Below, one piece after another: positions 46,225-56,358 of a stretch of DNA of 64,000 nt (positions are counted from its first letter, which is position 1; the number at the start of each line of letters is the position of its first letter). The stretch comes from Propionibacterium sp. oral taxon 192 str. F0372. GTDB taxonomy: Bacteria > Actinomycetota > Actinomycetes > Propionibacteriales > Propionibacteriaceae. The notes under the pieces were generated by a model that did no database searches, was not told where the DNA came from, and was given only the letters and a program-made list of their open reading frames with translations. The DNA lies in contig NZ_KE340298.1 in NCBI RefSeq assembly GCF_000413315.1, positions 124,001-188,000 on the forward strand, given 5' to 3'. Made by a program: the position numbers and the translations under genes.

Positions 46225-49200
46225 TCATCCCTCCAGTTCGAGCCAAACCGCTGCCACCTCCATCCGGTCGGCGCCGAGACGGTCGGCGATGTGCACAATA
46301 GGCAACACCAGTTGGGTGTAGGAGGCAGAAGCGAGCTTCACCGCGACCTGCTCATCGACACCGGCCGCTACCAAGTGCTGCAATTGCTCCCGGTGTTCGG
46401 TCCCCTGCTGGGCGGGAAGCACCTCCGGCAATTCCCCGATGGCCGCCATGAGACCGGGCTTGAGGTGATCGACAATAGCTGTCACGTCGATCCTGGGCTG
46501 AGTGCGCAACAGCCACCGGGCAATCTGGTGCACCATTGAGCGTACCTGCACCCGCAGGCGTACCTGCTCGGCCTTGGGTAAATCGGAACGCGACAACCGG
46601 ATCTCCAACAAACCGGCGTCAAGCAGATTACGAGCGGCTAACTGGGCGCGGAATACCTCAGGCAATCCACGTCCGGTCTCATCCATCAGCTGGTTGGCTA
46701 CCCCGATCCCTTGAGAGTCCACAAAACGATTCGCGGCGACGGTTGAGATGATTTCCCGGGCCAGCGGATGCGCGGCCAACTCATCGGCGAAGCGTTGTTG
46801 GAGCACTGCAGGGAAGTAGCTCACCAGCCGATGGACCAAGTAGGGATCATCAGGAAGGCCGGTAGCCAACAGTTCCTCGGCCAGGTGGTTCTTCTCCAAG
46901 GCCATGAGCATGCCGAGCTCCGGGCACACGAGCCCTTCCCCGTTCGCCTCCATCGCCTGCAACTCTTGATCGCTGGGGATGTCGTCCTCACCACGGTGCA
47001 GCACCCCATCGGCTTCCAGACGGGTGATCAACTCCCGGTGGACGGCTATCTGGGCGGGAGCGTCATGGCAGGCATCCGCCAGGCCCTGGTTCTGAGTCCG
47101 GCTGATGTCCAGGACGAGTTCAGCCACCTCCTCACTCACCGAAGCGAGCAGTTCGTTGCGGGCATCTACATCAAGTTGCCCGCGGCGCACGATGCGATCG
47201 AGCAGAATCTTGATGTTCACCTCCCGGTCTGAGGTGGCGACCCCCGCCAGATTGTCGAGGAAATCGGAATTGATGAGTCCACCTGCGCGGGCGTATTCGA
47301 TCCTGGCGGCCTGGGTCCATCCCAAGTTGCCGCCCTCTCCCACAACTCGGGCCCGGATCTGGTTCGCGTCAACGCGCACGGCATCGTTTGCCCGATCCCC
47401 GGCAGCAGAATGGTTCTGCCAAGATGCCTTCACCCAAGTTCCGATGCCGCCGTTCCACAATAGGTCCACCGGGGCAGTGAGAATGGCACGGATCAGATCA
47501 TTGGGGGGCATAGTGCAGGCCCCATTCCCGATGCCAAGCACCTCGGCGACTTCGGATGAAACCGGTATCGACTTGGCCCGCCTGTCATAGACTCCCCCAC
47601 CAGCCGAGATCAGGGTTGGGTCATAGTCGCTCCAATTCGAGCCGGGGGTCTCGAAGAGGCGGCGGCGCTCGGCGAGACTGCGTACCGGATCGGGATACGG
47701 ATCGAGGAAGATGTGCTTGTGGTTGAATGCCGCCACGAGCAGGGTATGGCCGCTGAGTAGCATCCCGTTTCCGAACACGTCACCAGACATGTCACCGATA
47801 CCCACACAGGTGAAGTCCTGGACACGCGGATCGATCCCAAGCCTTGCCAAATGGTGTTCCACCGATACCCAAGCACCCCGGGCGGTGATTCCCATCGCTT
47901 TGTGGTCGAATCCCCGGGAACCTCCGGATGCGAAGGCATCCCCCAGCCAGAATCCTCGCTCGCAGGAGATCTCATTGGCGATGTCAGAGAACCGGGCGGT
48001 TCCCTTGTCGGCTGCGACCACCAGGTATGGGTCCGGCTCGTCCCAGGCCACCACGTCCTCGGGGCCGACAACCTGCCCATTGGTCCAGTTATCGGTAAGC
48101 GATAGCAAGGCGGTGACGAAGCGTCGGTAGGCCCGTTTACCGGCCTCGGTTCTTTCCACCGGGTCCAACCCGTCGAGGTTCTTGGCCAGGAAGCCTCCTT
48201 TCGCTCCCATCGGAACGATAACCGAATTCTTGACCGTCTGGGCCTTGACCAGGCCCATCACCTCGGTACGATAGTCCTCCGCGCGATCCGACCAGCGCAA
48301 CCCGCCTCGGGCCACCTTCCCGAAACGCAGGTGGACTCCTTCGACGTCGGGGGCGAAGACGAAGATCTCGGACAACGGCTGAGTACCGTTGAGGAAATCG
48401 AGTTCGCGCGGGCAGATCTTGAAGGCAAGAGCCCCACGGTTTGCCTGCTGTGCCCGTTCGTCGAGTTCGGAGGTGAAGTGGTTAGTGCGTACCATCGCCT
48501 TCATCACCGCTAGGTACTGACGCAGGATGCGATCCTCGTCGAGGGTGGAGACCTCATCGATCCAAGCGAGGATACGCTGGGCGATCTCTTCACATTTAGC
48601 CCGGCGATCCCCCGGCTCATCAGCCAGCGGATCAAATTTCGCCTCGAAATACCTGATGAGGTCGACGGCAATGTGCCGGTGCCGGGTGAGAGTGGCTGCG
48701 AAATAGGAGATGGAAAAGGTAGTGCCGAGTTGGCGCAGGTATCTGGCGATGGCGCGCAGCACAGCAACCTGCCGCCAACTGAGAATAGTCTCGGTGACCA
48801 ACCGGTTGAAGCCGTCAGCCATTGTCTGCCTGGTATATGAGGCGGCCACCGCGTCTGTGAACCGGTCGCGGGCGGCCTGTGACCAGCCTTCTAGGCGTTC
48901 CACTCCACCAGGCAGCCGCAGGCCGAAATCGTAGACATGAGCCTTGACCCCGCGCAGGTCGAGATCGTGGGGACGTTCGTCGATGACGTCGACCCCGAGA
49001 CTGGCCAAGTGCGGCATAACCTGAGACAACACCATCTCGGAGCCGACCCGCATCATCTTCAGCCGGAAGTCCACGCCATTTTCTGGTGGGGTAGGGATGT
49101 ACATGATCTGCGCCATGTCGCCGACGCCCCGGATCTGGTTGAGTGCCACCAGGTCATCAACGGCCTGCAACGGAGTGTAGGCCTCCTTGTAGGGTTCGGA

Positions 49201-50727
49201 GAACTCAACCCCGCGTTGGGAGGAATCGAGCCGGTCAGCGAGTTCGAGGAAGCGGTCATTCCATCCCCGTGACACCTCGCTGATCGCCTGGCGCAATTTA
49301 CCGACGTCGACGTGCGGTAGCAGGTGGCCATCAGGCATCTTGGCGACCACGTGCAGCCTGGCCATCGGTGACTCTGCGATCTGTACATTCCATTGAGTGG
49401 ATTCGGCGCCGGTGACCTCTGAGACCAGCGCCTCCACGCGTTGACGCACGGTGGTGTTATAGCGCTCGCGGGGCATGTAGACCAGCGCCGACAGGAACCG
49501 CCCCCACGTACCCTCCCTGATGAAGGAGACTGTCTGGCGGGTCTCCCCCAGATTGGCCACCCGGGAGATAATCGGTGTCAGGTCCTCGACGCGTGAGGAG
49601 AACAATTCATCACGTGGGTAGCCCTCGAGCGCCGCATCGACCGCGCGGCCACCGTAGGAGTCGGGAGCATACCCGATCGCGGCAGCAACTTGGACAGCCT
49701 TGTCGTGCAGCAAAGGAATGCGGTGCACCGATTCGGTGAAGACTTGAGCGGTGAACAATCCCAAGAAACGTCTTTCGACGTGGCGCCCGCCGATCTGCAG
49801 ATGGACACCGATGTAATCCAGCCAGCGACTGCGCCGCACCAAGGAACGCTGGGAATCCTTGGTAACCACAAGCAGCACATCATCACGCGGATTCGCGTTG
49901 AAGCCACGCTGCGCTCGCTCGTCGGAGCGCAGGATGCCCAGACCACCGGCCAGCGGGGTGAATACTCCCTCGTCGGCCCCACCACTGATCTCGAAGTCCC
50001 GGCAGCCGAGCATGACAAAGCGGTCATCGGCCAGCCACCGCAGCATCGCGGCAGCAGTCGAAGCATCGGGCCGGTCAAGCACCGCGATCTCGTTCACGGT
50101 AGCCAGCAGCCGCTGCTCAATGGCCTCGTTGTCGCCCACCGCGGCATCGAGTTCTGCCATGGACCTCTTGAGGGAGGTCAACAGATCTGGTGATGCCTCC
50201 GCGGCTGAGGCACCCAGGGGTGGGTAGAGCTCGACCCATACCCAGGATTCCGGATTTGTCTGCTTGTCCTCCCAGTGATGGGCCATGTCCAGCAGATTGC
50301 CCTGCGCATCGCGAATGACCCGGAACTGGGGATGAATCAGGTCACGCACCGACCAACCGAGTTGGTCAAGCACCAGAGAAATCGTGTCGACCAGCCATGG
50401 TTTATCGTCGGTCACGATGGCCAACACGCTGTGCCCATCGGCCTCCCAGCCATCGGTGGCCAGTTCCGGGGTGACCAACTCCATGTGTGAGACACCAAGC
50501 CGCCGGTTCATCGCCAGGGATGCATGGCGCTGCAGAGAAGCCGCCACCTGCGCAGGTGGGCGCGATAGCAGCAGAGCCCGGGGGTCGTGCAGGAAATAGT
50601 GCTGCAGGAACTCGACCAGCCTGTCCGGCGGTGCCAACTCTGCCAGATCAGCCGCCGCGATGGCAGCGACCTCGGCGAACAAAGACTCCTGATCGATGCG
50701 TCCGCAGCGACGCGCGACCTGCTCCAT
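46225..50727 (-). CDS. gdh: NAD-specific glutamate dehydrogenase, large (GDH180-type)
   Basis: This 1500-residue enzyme belongs to the large NAD-dependent glutamate dehydrogenases (L_180 class), which deaminate glutamate to 2-oxoglutarate. The N-terminal half carries ACT-like regulatory segments (W-L-V-D-T-I-S-L-V-L-D, D-L-I-H-P). The catalytic centre is marked by H-L-R-F-G-K-V-A-R-G-G-L-R-W-S-D-R and P-M-G-A-K-G-G-F-L-A-K-N-L. Then come the Rossmann-domain signature G-I-G-D-M-S-G-D-V-F-G-N-G-M and V-V-G-E-G-G-N-L-G. ATG 50727 (M-E-Q-V-A-R-R) is chosen for length; the ribosome site is weak. A perfect 16-bp inverted repeat lies 23-68 bases upstream and may regulate it. The PHP gene follows. 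Confidence 0.94.
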   Translation of the reverse strand: MEQVARRCGRIDQESLFAEVAAIAAADLAELAPPDRLVEFLQHYFLHDPRALLLSRPPAQVAASLQRHASLAMNRRLGVSHMELVTPELATDGWEADGHSVLAIVTDDKPWLVDTISLVLDQLGWSVRDLIHPQFRVIRDAQGNLLDMAHHWEDKQTNPESWVWVELYPPLGASAAEASPDLLTSLKRSMAELDAAVGDNEAIEQRLLATVNEIAVLDRPDASTAAAMLRWLADDRFVMLGCRDFEISGGADEGVFTPLAGGLGILRSDERAQRGFNANPRDDVLLVVTKDSQRSLVRRSRWLDYIGVHLQIGGRHVERRFLGLFTAQVFTESVHRIPLLHDKAVQVAAAIGYAPDSYGGRAVDAALEGYPRDELFSSRVEDLTPIISRVANLGETRQTVSFIREGTWGRFLSALVYMPRERYNTTVRQRVEALVSEVTGAESTQWNVQIAESPMARLHVVAKMPDGHLLPHVDVGKLRQAISEVSRGWNDRFLELADRLDSSQRGVEFSEPYKEAYTPLQAVDDLVALNQIRGVGDMAQIMYIPTPPENGVDFRLKMMRVGSEMVLSQVMPHLASLGVDVIDERPHDLDLRGVKAHVYDFGLRLPGGVERLEGWSQAARDRFTDAVAASYTRQTMADGFNRLVTETILSWRQVAVLRAIARYLRQLGTTFSISYFAATLTRHRHIAVDLIRYFEAKFDPLADEPGDRRAKCEEIAQRILAWIDEVSTLDEDRILRQYLAVMKAMVRTNHFTSELDERAQQANRGALAFKICPRELDFLNGTQPLSEIFVFAPDVEGVHLRFGKVARGGLRWSDRAEDYRTEVMGLVKAQTVKNSVIVPMGAKGGFLAKNLDGLDPVERTEAGKRAYRRFVTALLSLTDNWTNGQVVGPEDVVAWDEPDPYLVVAADKGTARFSDIANEISCERGFWLGDAFASGGSRGFDHKAMGITARGAWVSVEHHLARLGIDPRVQDFTCVGIGDMSGDVFGNGMLLSGHTLLVAAFNHKHIFLDPYPDPVRSLAERRRLFETPGSNWSDYDPTLISAGGGVYDRRAKSIPVSSEVAEVLGIGNGACTMPPNDLIRAILTAPVDLLWNGGIGTWVKASWQNHSAAGDRANDAVRVDANQIRARVVGEGGNLGWTQAARIEYARAGGLINSDFLDNLAGVATSDREVNIKILLDRIVRRGQLDVDARNELLASVSEEVAELVLDISRTQNQGLADACHDAPAQIAVHRELITRLEADGVLHRGEDDIPSDQELQAMEANGEGLVCPELGMLMALEKNHLAEELLATGLPDDPYLVHRLVSYFPAVLQQRFADELAAHPLAREIISTVAANRFVDSQGIGVANQLMDETGRGLPEVFRAQLAARNLLDAGLLEIRLSRSDLPKAEQVRLRVQVRSMVHQIARWLLRTQPRIDVTAIVDHLKPGLMAAIGELPEVLPAQQGTEHREQLQHLVAAGVDEQVAVKLASASYTQLVLPIVHIADRLGADRMEVAAVWLELEG

Positions 50728-50749
50728 CTCGTCATTCTCTTCTCGTGTC

Positions 50750-50795
50750 CATTGAAGGGGCTGGCCCCAGCCTAGTGGTGCCAGCCCCTTCAATG
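50750..50795. promoter_or_regulatory. Perfect 16-bp inverted repeat in the gdh / DUF2505 divergent region
   Basis: CATTGAAGGGGCTGGC (50750-50765) and its exact complement (50780-50795) flank 14 bases, with three more possible pairs inside. It begins 23 bases before the gdh ATG and ends 17 bases before the DUF2505 ATG. As RNA it would be a very stable hairpin in the gdh leader; as DNA it could be an operator acting on both genes. No T-run follows on the minus strand side, so simple termination is doubtful. Confidence 0.75.
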
Positions 50796-50811
50796 CAGGA
50801 CAATTAGGGCT

Positions 50812-51303
50812 ATGCAAATCACGACACGACATGAATATCAGGCGACACCTCAGCAGGTCATCGCCATGATGGCCGACGAACGATGGTTGGAGGAGGTCGC
50901 CCGCCGGGCGAATGCCCAGACGTGGGAGGTCGCGGTCAACGGTGCCACCTCTCACGTGACCGCCGAGCTGGCTGCCCCGGAGAAGGTGCGTCGTTTCGTG
51001 GGCTCGGCACTGCGCATCGAACTGGACATCACCTGGGGGGCGGCCGATGCCGCTGGCAAGCATGATGGCGACATCAAGGTTGAGATTCCTGGTATGCCTG
51101 CGAAAATGTCAGGGGCCGGGACGATGATGCCGACCGCCCTTGACGGTGCCGAAGGCACCGTCGTGGAGTACACCGCCGAGTTCACGATCTCGATCCCGCT
51201 GGTCGGCAAATCGCTGGAGCAGGCTGCGGCCCCCTATGTGACGCGGGTCATCGACATGCAGCAGGAAGTCGGCAACGACTACTTGGCAGGCAAGCTGTCC
51301 TGA
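50812..51303 (+). CDS. DUF2505 family protein (SRPBCC-like)
   Basis: This 163-residue protein matches DUF2505, an actinobacterial family with an SRPBCC/START-like fold that usually binds hydrophobic ligands. Seen here are the start M-Q-I-T-T-R-H-E-Y-Q-A-T-P-Q-Q-V, the W-L-E-E-V-A-R-R-A-N-A segment, beta-rich repeats in the middle (I-P-G-M-P-A-K-M) and a C-terminal helix with S-L-E-Q-A-A-A-P-Y-V. The last is the long helix that lines the cavity in the fold. Its ATG has only AGGG nearby. It diverges from gdh across the inverted repeat and overlaps the end of the DUF6912 gene by 25 bases. Confidence 0.85.
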   Translation: MQITTRHEYQATPQQVIAMMADERWLEEVARRANAQTWEVAVNGATSHVTAELAAPEKVRRFVGSALRIELDITWGAADAAGKHDGDIKVEIPGMPAKMSGAGTMMPTALDGAEGTVVEYTAEFTISIPLVGKSLEQAAAPYVTRVIDMQQEVGNDYLAGKLS

Positions 51304-51785
51304 GACCAGCCCAGGGTGGGAAGCTCGTCGAGGGTGTACCACAGTAGCTCATGATTGATGAGCAAGTGTTGCACCTCGGCGAGCTCCCAGATTTCGTCGA
51401 GGGCGCTGTGCCCTAGTCCGCGTGAAGCGATGAGCCGCACCTGGTCGTTAGCCTGGGGTTCATCGGTAAATAGCGCCTCCACGTTAGGGCGCTTCAATGT
51501 CTCCAAGTAGGCCCCACCGTTGTGGGTTTCCTCCCCATCGCCGAGCAGTTCCGGATCGACCATGGCGGTGAGCACGATCCGACGGCCATAGCGGGTGAGC
51601 GCCCACAAGCTGGCCAGCAGCATCGCTGCCCGATCGGCTTCCTCATCCTCGCAATGAGCCAACCCGAATGCATCCCGGAGCTGATCCTCGACGCGGAATA
51701 CCTGAAGATCATGCTCATCGTGACCCGACGCCAACCGTTGAGCCTGGTTAAAGCTGACCGGCACGCATACGAATTCCTTATCCAT
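51279..51785 (-). CDS. DUF6912-like protein
   Basis: This 168-residue soluble protein has no enzymatic motif. It resembles DUF6912 proteins found next to secA in actinobacteria: an opening beta strand (F-V-C-V-P-V-S-F), an acidic helical stretch D-E-E-A-D-R-A-A-M-L-L-A-S-L, then R-R-I-V-L-T-A-M-V-D-P-E-L. The tail W-E-L-A-E-V-Q-H-L-L is also similar. AAGGAGG lies directly before ATG 51785. Its 3' end overlaps the convergent DUF2505 gene. The family name is my best match; the function is unknown. Confidence 0.7.
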   Translation of the reverse strand: MDKEFVCVPVSFNQAQRLASGHDEHDLQVFRVEDQLRDAFGLAHCEDEEADRAAMLLASLWALTRYGRRIVLTAMVDPELLGDGEETHNGGAYLETLKRPNVEALFTDEPQANDQVRLIASRGLGHSALDEIWELAEVQHLLINHELLWYTLDELPTLGWSQDSLPAK

Positions 51786-51838
51786 GACCCTCCTTGGATC
51801 TGTTTTCACCGAAGTTTTCCACAGATTTCGGATCGACC

Positions 51839-52306
51839 ATGGTCAACCACCCCGGTCGGAGCCATGCTCACATCATGAAAAGATCCCCAGTCACCATTCC
51901 CTGCCCATCGACTTCGTCCGATCCTTTGGCCAATGGTTGGGCCGATCCAAGTGTCGGCTTGGGGCCAGGAATCCGGCACGAGATCACCGAACCGATGGCC
52001 AGGGCCGCACACCGGGTGAGCACTGTGCTCACCGAGATCCTCGTCGGGTCCCGCCCACCGGTCCAGTGCACTCGCTGGTTCCATCCCGACGAATACATCG
52101 CCTTCTCTCAGTGGCTCACGGCTCATCCACGGCTGCGGGTGTTCTCTCGGCGTACCCGAATTCACTGCCCGGACCCAGCCTGCCCGATCGTGACCGTGCA
52201 CTGGCACACCACCGCCGGACAAGTGACGGCAACGGCCCAGATCACGATTGATACCAGGTCTGCGAACTGCCGACGGGTCACCATGCTGGTCGATACGAGC
52301 AACTGA
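51839..52306 (+). CDS. Rv3235 family protein (DUF6459-like)
   Basis: This 155-residue protein resembles Rv3235-type proteins, which sit beside secA in actinobacteria. The N-terminal 45 residues are low in order (prolines, serines). The folded part starts at E-I-T-E-P-M-A-R-A-A-H-R-V-S-T-V-L-T-E-I-L and continues with F-S-Q-W-L and C-P-D-P-A-C-P-I-V-T-V-H-W. The start is uncertain: ATG 51839 or ATG 51875, neither with a strong ribosome site. It faces secA with a 56-base gap and diverges from the DUF6912 gene. The function is unknown. Confidence 0.7.
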   Translation: MVNHPGRSHAHIMKRSPVTIPCPSTSSDPLANGWADPSVGLGPGIRHEITEPMARAAHRVSTVLTEILVGSRPPVQCTRWFHPDEYIAFSQWLTAHPRLRVFSRRTRIHCPDPACPIVTVHWHTTAGQVTATAQITIDTRSANCRRVTMLVDTSN

Positions 52307-52362
52307 ACTTCCGGTCATGATGCACGTCAGACGGCCCAGAAGCTCAGTGAGCCAATCAGTTC

Positions 52363-55149
52363 TTAGCGGGCATTGGGATTGCGTCCGTGACAGACCTTGA
52401 ACTTCTTGCCCGACCCGCATGGGCAGGGAGCGTTGCGCCCCACACCGGCGTACGGATCCTTCTCCTCGGCCCCGGACTTGGTCGCCTCACCTTGTTCGTC
52501 GGGAGAGGAGTAAGATAACTTGCTCGCGTCGACGGAATTTCCGGCTCCCTTGATTCGTACGGCACGCTTCGGTTTGGGCTCCTCCTCGGTCGGTCCCCCT
52601 TCGTCATCGTTGCTGGCCATGGCAAGGGATGCCGCCACTGCTGCCGCACTGTTCACGTCGATGCTCGGGGCGGCCGGCTCGACCTGGACGTCGATGTTGA
52701 ACAGATAGCCGACAACTTCCTCGGCGAAACCGTCCTGCATGGCATCAAACATCTGGGCACCTTCGCGCTGGTACTCAACCAACGGATCGCGTTGTGCCAT
52801 TGCCCGCAGGCCGATGCCCTCACGTAGATAGTCCATCTCATAGAGGTGTTCTCGCCATTTGCGGTCGAGCACGGTCAGCCACACCTGACGTTCCAGCTCG
52901 CGCATGTTCTCCTCACCCAAGGATTCCTCGCGTGCGTCGTATGCCGCAGCCGCGTCCTCGGCGAAGGCATCGGCGAGCGCTGCAGCGTCATCATTGGATT
53001 CCCACTCATCTTGGTCGAGGCTGACCGGGTAGAGCTTGCGCATCTCAGTCCATAATCCGTCGAGATCCCAGTCGTCGACCAAGCCGACAGTGTACTGAGC
53101 GACCCCTGCCCGCACGACCTTCTCGACGGTATCCCGCAGCTGTTCGTCAACCTGGGTGCCGTTAAGCACCTTCATCCGGTCACTGTAGATGGCGTGACGC
53201 TGACGGTTCATCACATCGTCATACTTGAGGACGTTCTTGCGCATTTCGAAGTTCTGAGCCTCGACCTGCTTCTGGGCTGATTCGAGGGACCGGGTGACCA
53301 CCCTCATCTCGATCGGCTCGTCATCAGGCAAGTTGAGGGAGTTCATTGCCCGCTCAATCGTCTCGCCCTGGAACAGCCTCAGCAGGTCGTCCTGCACCGA
53401 TAGATAGAAGCGAGATTCCCCTGGGTCTCCCTGCCGTCCGGAACGTCCACGCAACTGATTGTCGATGCGACGGGATTCGTGACGCTCGGAACCGATGACG
53501 TACAGGCCGCCGAGATCTACGACCTCGTCGTGTTCATCAGCGGTCTGTGCCTCCAGCTCAGCCAGGGTCTGCTTGTACTGGGTGTCGTAGGTCTCCGGAT
53601 CCTCGACTGGGTCAATGCCCTGCTCACGAAGCATCTGGTCGGCGAGGAATTCCGGGTTGCCGCCGAGCATGATGTCGGTGCCGCGGCCGGCCATATTAGT
53701 TGCCACAGTCACCGCACCCTTGCGCCCCGCCATGGCGACGATCGCCGCTTCCTTGGCATGCTGCTTGGCGTTCAGCACCTCGTGGGGTACCCCAGCCTTG
53801 CGCAGCCTGCGGGACAGTTCCTCAGACCTGTTCACCGAAGCAGTACCGATAAGGATCGGCTGTCCCTCCTCGTGGCGAGCCACCACGTCGGCGACGATCG
53901 CATCGAATTTTGCATCCTCAGTGCGGTAGATGACATCGGTGTTGTCGGTGCGACACATCGGCTTGTTGGTGGGGATCTCAATGACTCCCAGACCGTAGAT
54001 CTTCTGGAACTCGGACTCCTCGGTCTTAGCCGTACCAGTCATCCCGGCTAGCTTGTCGTACATGCGGAAGTAGTTTTGCAGGGTAATCGTCGCCAAGGTC
54101 TGGTACTCATCCTTGATCGTCACCTGCTCCTTGGCCTCGAGAGCCTGGTGCAAGCCCTCGTTGTAGCGTCGACCTACCAAGGTGCGTCCGGTGTGCTCGT
54201 CGACGATCATCACCTCACCGTCGGTGACGACGTAATCCTTGTCCCGCTTAAACAATTCCTTGGCGCGGATCGCATTGTTGAGATAACCGATTAACGGGGT
54301 GTTGGCAGATTCGTAGAGATTCTCAACCCCCAAGGTGTCCTCGGTGACCTCAATGCCGTGGGCCAGCACCGAGACCGTGCGCTTCTTCTCGTCCACCTCG
54401 TAGTCGACGTCGCGCACCAGGCGAGTGGCGAGCCGGGAGAAGACCGGGTACCACTGCTTGTTTTCCGCGGCCGGGCCGGAGATAATCAGCGGGGTCCTGG
54501 CCTCATCAATGAGGATAGAGTCCACCTCGTCAACAATGGCGTAGTGATGCCCGCGTTGAACGAGGTCCTCGGGGCGTAGAGCCATGTTGTCGCGCAGGTA
54601 GTCGAAACCGAATTCGTTGTTAGTGCCGTAGGTGATGTCGGCGTTGTAGGCCACCTTGCGCTGGGCCGGATTCATCTGGGACAAGATGACCGCGACCTCG
54701 AGCCCCAGGAACTGGTGCACGCGGCCCATCTGCTCCGATTGGAACTTGGCCAAGTAATCATTCACCGTAACGACGTGCACACCCTCGCCGCTCAGCGCGT
54801 TCAGATAGGAGGGAGCCAATGCGACGATGGTCTTACCTTCACCGGTCTTCATCTCGGCGATGTTGCACTCGTGGAGGGCCGCCCCACCCACCATTTGCAC
54901 GTCGAATGGGCGTTTGCCCAACACTCGCCGAGATGCTTCGCGCATGGTGGCGAAAGCCTCGGGCAGCAACTCGTCCAAGGACTCCCCGTTATCTAGCCGC
55001 TGCTTGAAGTCGGCAGTCTGACCACGCAATTCGTCGTCACCCATCGCCAAGTAGTCGTCCTCGATCAAGTTGATCTGGCCGGCGATCTTCTGCAGCCGCT
55101 TGAGAGTTCGGCCCTCGCCGATGCTCAGCAGACGGTCCATGAAACCCAC
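52363..55149 (-). CDS. secA: Protein translocase ATPase SecA
   Basis: SecA drives post-translational export through SecYEG. The 928-residue product has [10 protein letters not shown] (Walker A) near residue 105, [20 protein letters not shown] (DEAD-type motif II), [27 protein letters not shown] and the C-terminal zinc motif [16 protein letters not shown] 55149 is preferred (AAGGA 7 bases upstream, protein M-G-F-M-D-R-L-L) over ATG 55140. This is the housekeeping SecA1 type. The gene is followed by a short gap to the Rv3235-like gene, and secG lies 50 kb away in the window. Confidence 0.97.
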   Translation of the reverse strand: MGFMDRLLSIGEGRTLKRLQKIAGQINLIEDDYLAMGDDELRGQTADFKQRLDNGESLDELLPEAFATMREASRRVLGKRPFDVQMVGGAALHECNIAEMKTGEGKTIVALAPSYLNALSGEGVHVVTVNDYLAKFQSEQMGRVHQFLGLEVAVILSQMNPAQRKVAYNADITYGTNNEFGFDYLRDNMALRPEDLVQRGHHYAIVDEVDSILIDEARTPLIISGPAAENKQWYPVFSRLATRLVRDVDYEVDEKKRTVSVLAHGIEVTEDTLGVENLYESANTPLIGYLNNAIRAKELFKRDKDYVVTDGEVMIVDEHTGRTLVGRRYNEGLHQALEAKEQVTIKDEYQTLATITLQNYFRMYDKLAGMTGTAKTEESEFQKIYGLGVIEIPTNKPMCRTDNTDVIYRTEDAKFDAIVADVVARHEEGQPILIGTASVNRSEELSRRLRKAGVPHEVLNAKQHAKEAAIVAMAGRKGAVTVATNMAGRGTDIMLGGNPEFLADQMLREQGIDPVEDPETYDTQYKQTLAELEAQTADEHDEVVDLGGLYVIGSERHESRRIDNQLRGRSGRQGDPGESRFYLSVQDDLLRLFQGETIERAMNSLNLPDDEPIEMRVVTRSLESAQKQVEAQNFEMRKNVLKYDDVMNRQRHAIYSDRMKVLNGTQVDEQLRDTVEKVVRAGVAQYTVGLVDDWDLDGLWTEMRKLYPVSLDQDEWESNDDAAALADAFAEDAAAAYDAREESLGEENMRELERQVWLTVLDRKWREHLYEMDYLREGIGLRAMAQRDPLVEYQREGAQMFDAMQDGFAEEVVGYLFNIDVQVEPAAPSIDVNSAAAVAASLAMASNDDEGGPTEEEPKPKRAVRIKGAGNSVDASKLSYSSPDEQGEATKSGAEEKDPYAGVGRNAPCPCGSGKKFKVCHGRNPNAR

Positions 55150-55511
55150 GAGACATTCCTTCGTCGAATCCGTGCTGCCCGTCGATGCCCGAGCAGCAGG
55201 AACCGACGGCACCCGCCAACAGGGTGGGTGAACCCACTCCGGGCAGCGTGACCCATCCTACGGCGCACCTGGGAATGCTCCTACTTCACTGCGGTATGTT
55301 CCATCGTTTCAGAGTCACCCTGTAAGCCAATGTATCCCGAGGAACACCAAGGCCATACGGGACATGACGGACCTACATGGCACGAGGAACCGGCCCGGGC
55401 TCAATGCCGTAACCGGTTCCTCAAGGTCCTGGATGTGCATATCCCCGGGATCTACTCACCATTGCGTGGGATCATGGTCATGTAGGACGCTGGCGGGGTT
55501 GCTGGGTGCCG
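55150..55511. other. 362-bp gap between hpf and secA
   Basis: No gene is evident. A 10-bp perfect inverted repeat (GAGGAACCGG at 55384-55393, complement at 55413-55422, 19-base spacer) sits in the middle, without a T-run on either side. The secA promoter presumably lies between it and 55150, because hpf and secA are read in the same direction. Confidence 0.5.
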
Positions 55512-56129
55512 TCAGTCGGCGATTTCCAAGTGGATCACGCCGTAGTCATAGGCCTTGCGGCGGTAGGCAACCGAAGGCAACCGAGTCTCTGCATCGACGT
55601 AAAGGAAAAAATCGTGGCCGACCAGTTCCATCTCATCAAGTGCTTGGGCCAAGGTGAGCGGAGTACCGGTGAAGTGCTTCTCCCGGACGACCAAAGGCCC
55701 ATCACCGGTGATCTCTAGATCATGGATCTTCCGGGTGACCGGGGCCTTCGTCTCCTTGGAGGCCTTGATGTTCAACGCCGCTAGGTCAAGTTCGGCGAAT
55801 TCACGATCGGCACGCAACCCGCGACGCTTCTTGCGTCGGTCGGCGGCTCTGCGCAGTTGGGTGATCAGTTTCTCCTCGGCCAGCCCGTAGGCGAGCAACT
55901 TGTCGGAAGAATGTGCCGAGGCCCTGACCACCGGCCCCTTTGCCCGCAAGGTGATCTCACAACGGATTTCTCCTTCAGGGTCGCCTTTAAATTCGGCAGC
56001 AGTGAACTCCACCTCGACCCGGATAACCCGGTCGGACAGTTTCGCGATGTTCGCATTCAGTCGTTCGCTGACCTGCTCACGCACTGCGTCGGAGACGGTC
56101 AGATGTCTTCCGGTGATGCTGATATCCAT
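55512..56129 (-). CDS. hpf: Ribosome hibernation promoting factor, long form
   Basis: Long HPF binds the 30S decoding region and makes 100S ribosome dimers in stationary phase. The 205-residue product has the N-terminal HPF/RaiA domain (M-D-I-S-I-T-G-R-H-L-T-V, then I-R-C-E-I-T-L-R-A-K-G and K-L-I-T-Q-L-R-R-A-A-D-R-R-K-K-R-R) and the C-terminal dimerisation domain. The latter carries the conserved V-R-E-K-H-F, L-A-Q-A-L-D-E-M-E-L-V-G-H-D-F-F-L and Y-R-R-K-A-Y-D-Y-G-V-I. GGAAGGAA precedes ATG 56129 by about 6 bases; ATG 56132 is the alternative. The order comF-hpf-secA is conserved. Confidence 0.96.
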   Translation of the reverse strand: MDISITGRHLTVSDAVREQVSERLNANIAKLSDRVIRVEVEFTAAEFKGDPEGEIRCEITLRAKGPVVRASAHSSDKLLAYGLAEEKLITQLRRAADRRKKRRGLRADREFAELDLAALNIKASKETKAPVTRKIHDLEITGDGPLVVREKHFTGTPLTLAQALDEMELVGHDFFLYVDAETRLPSVAYRRKAYDYGVIHLEIAD

Positions 56130-56358
56130 CATCGTTCCTTCCCTGAAGGGTCGTCACCCGTTGACGACCACGGTGTCGTCGTGTGGTTGATCCACGACAC
56201 GATGAGGAAGATCCCTGATGGCAGACGGCCGGAGCACAACAACACGTGGCCTGTCGCCGTTGACCAGCCATTGGGAGCTTCCATGACCCAACGTTACCCG
56301 CACCCATGATCGAATTCACGGAAGTCGGAAGGTCCGGATCAATGCAATCTGGGTCCTG

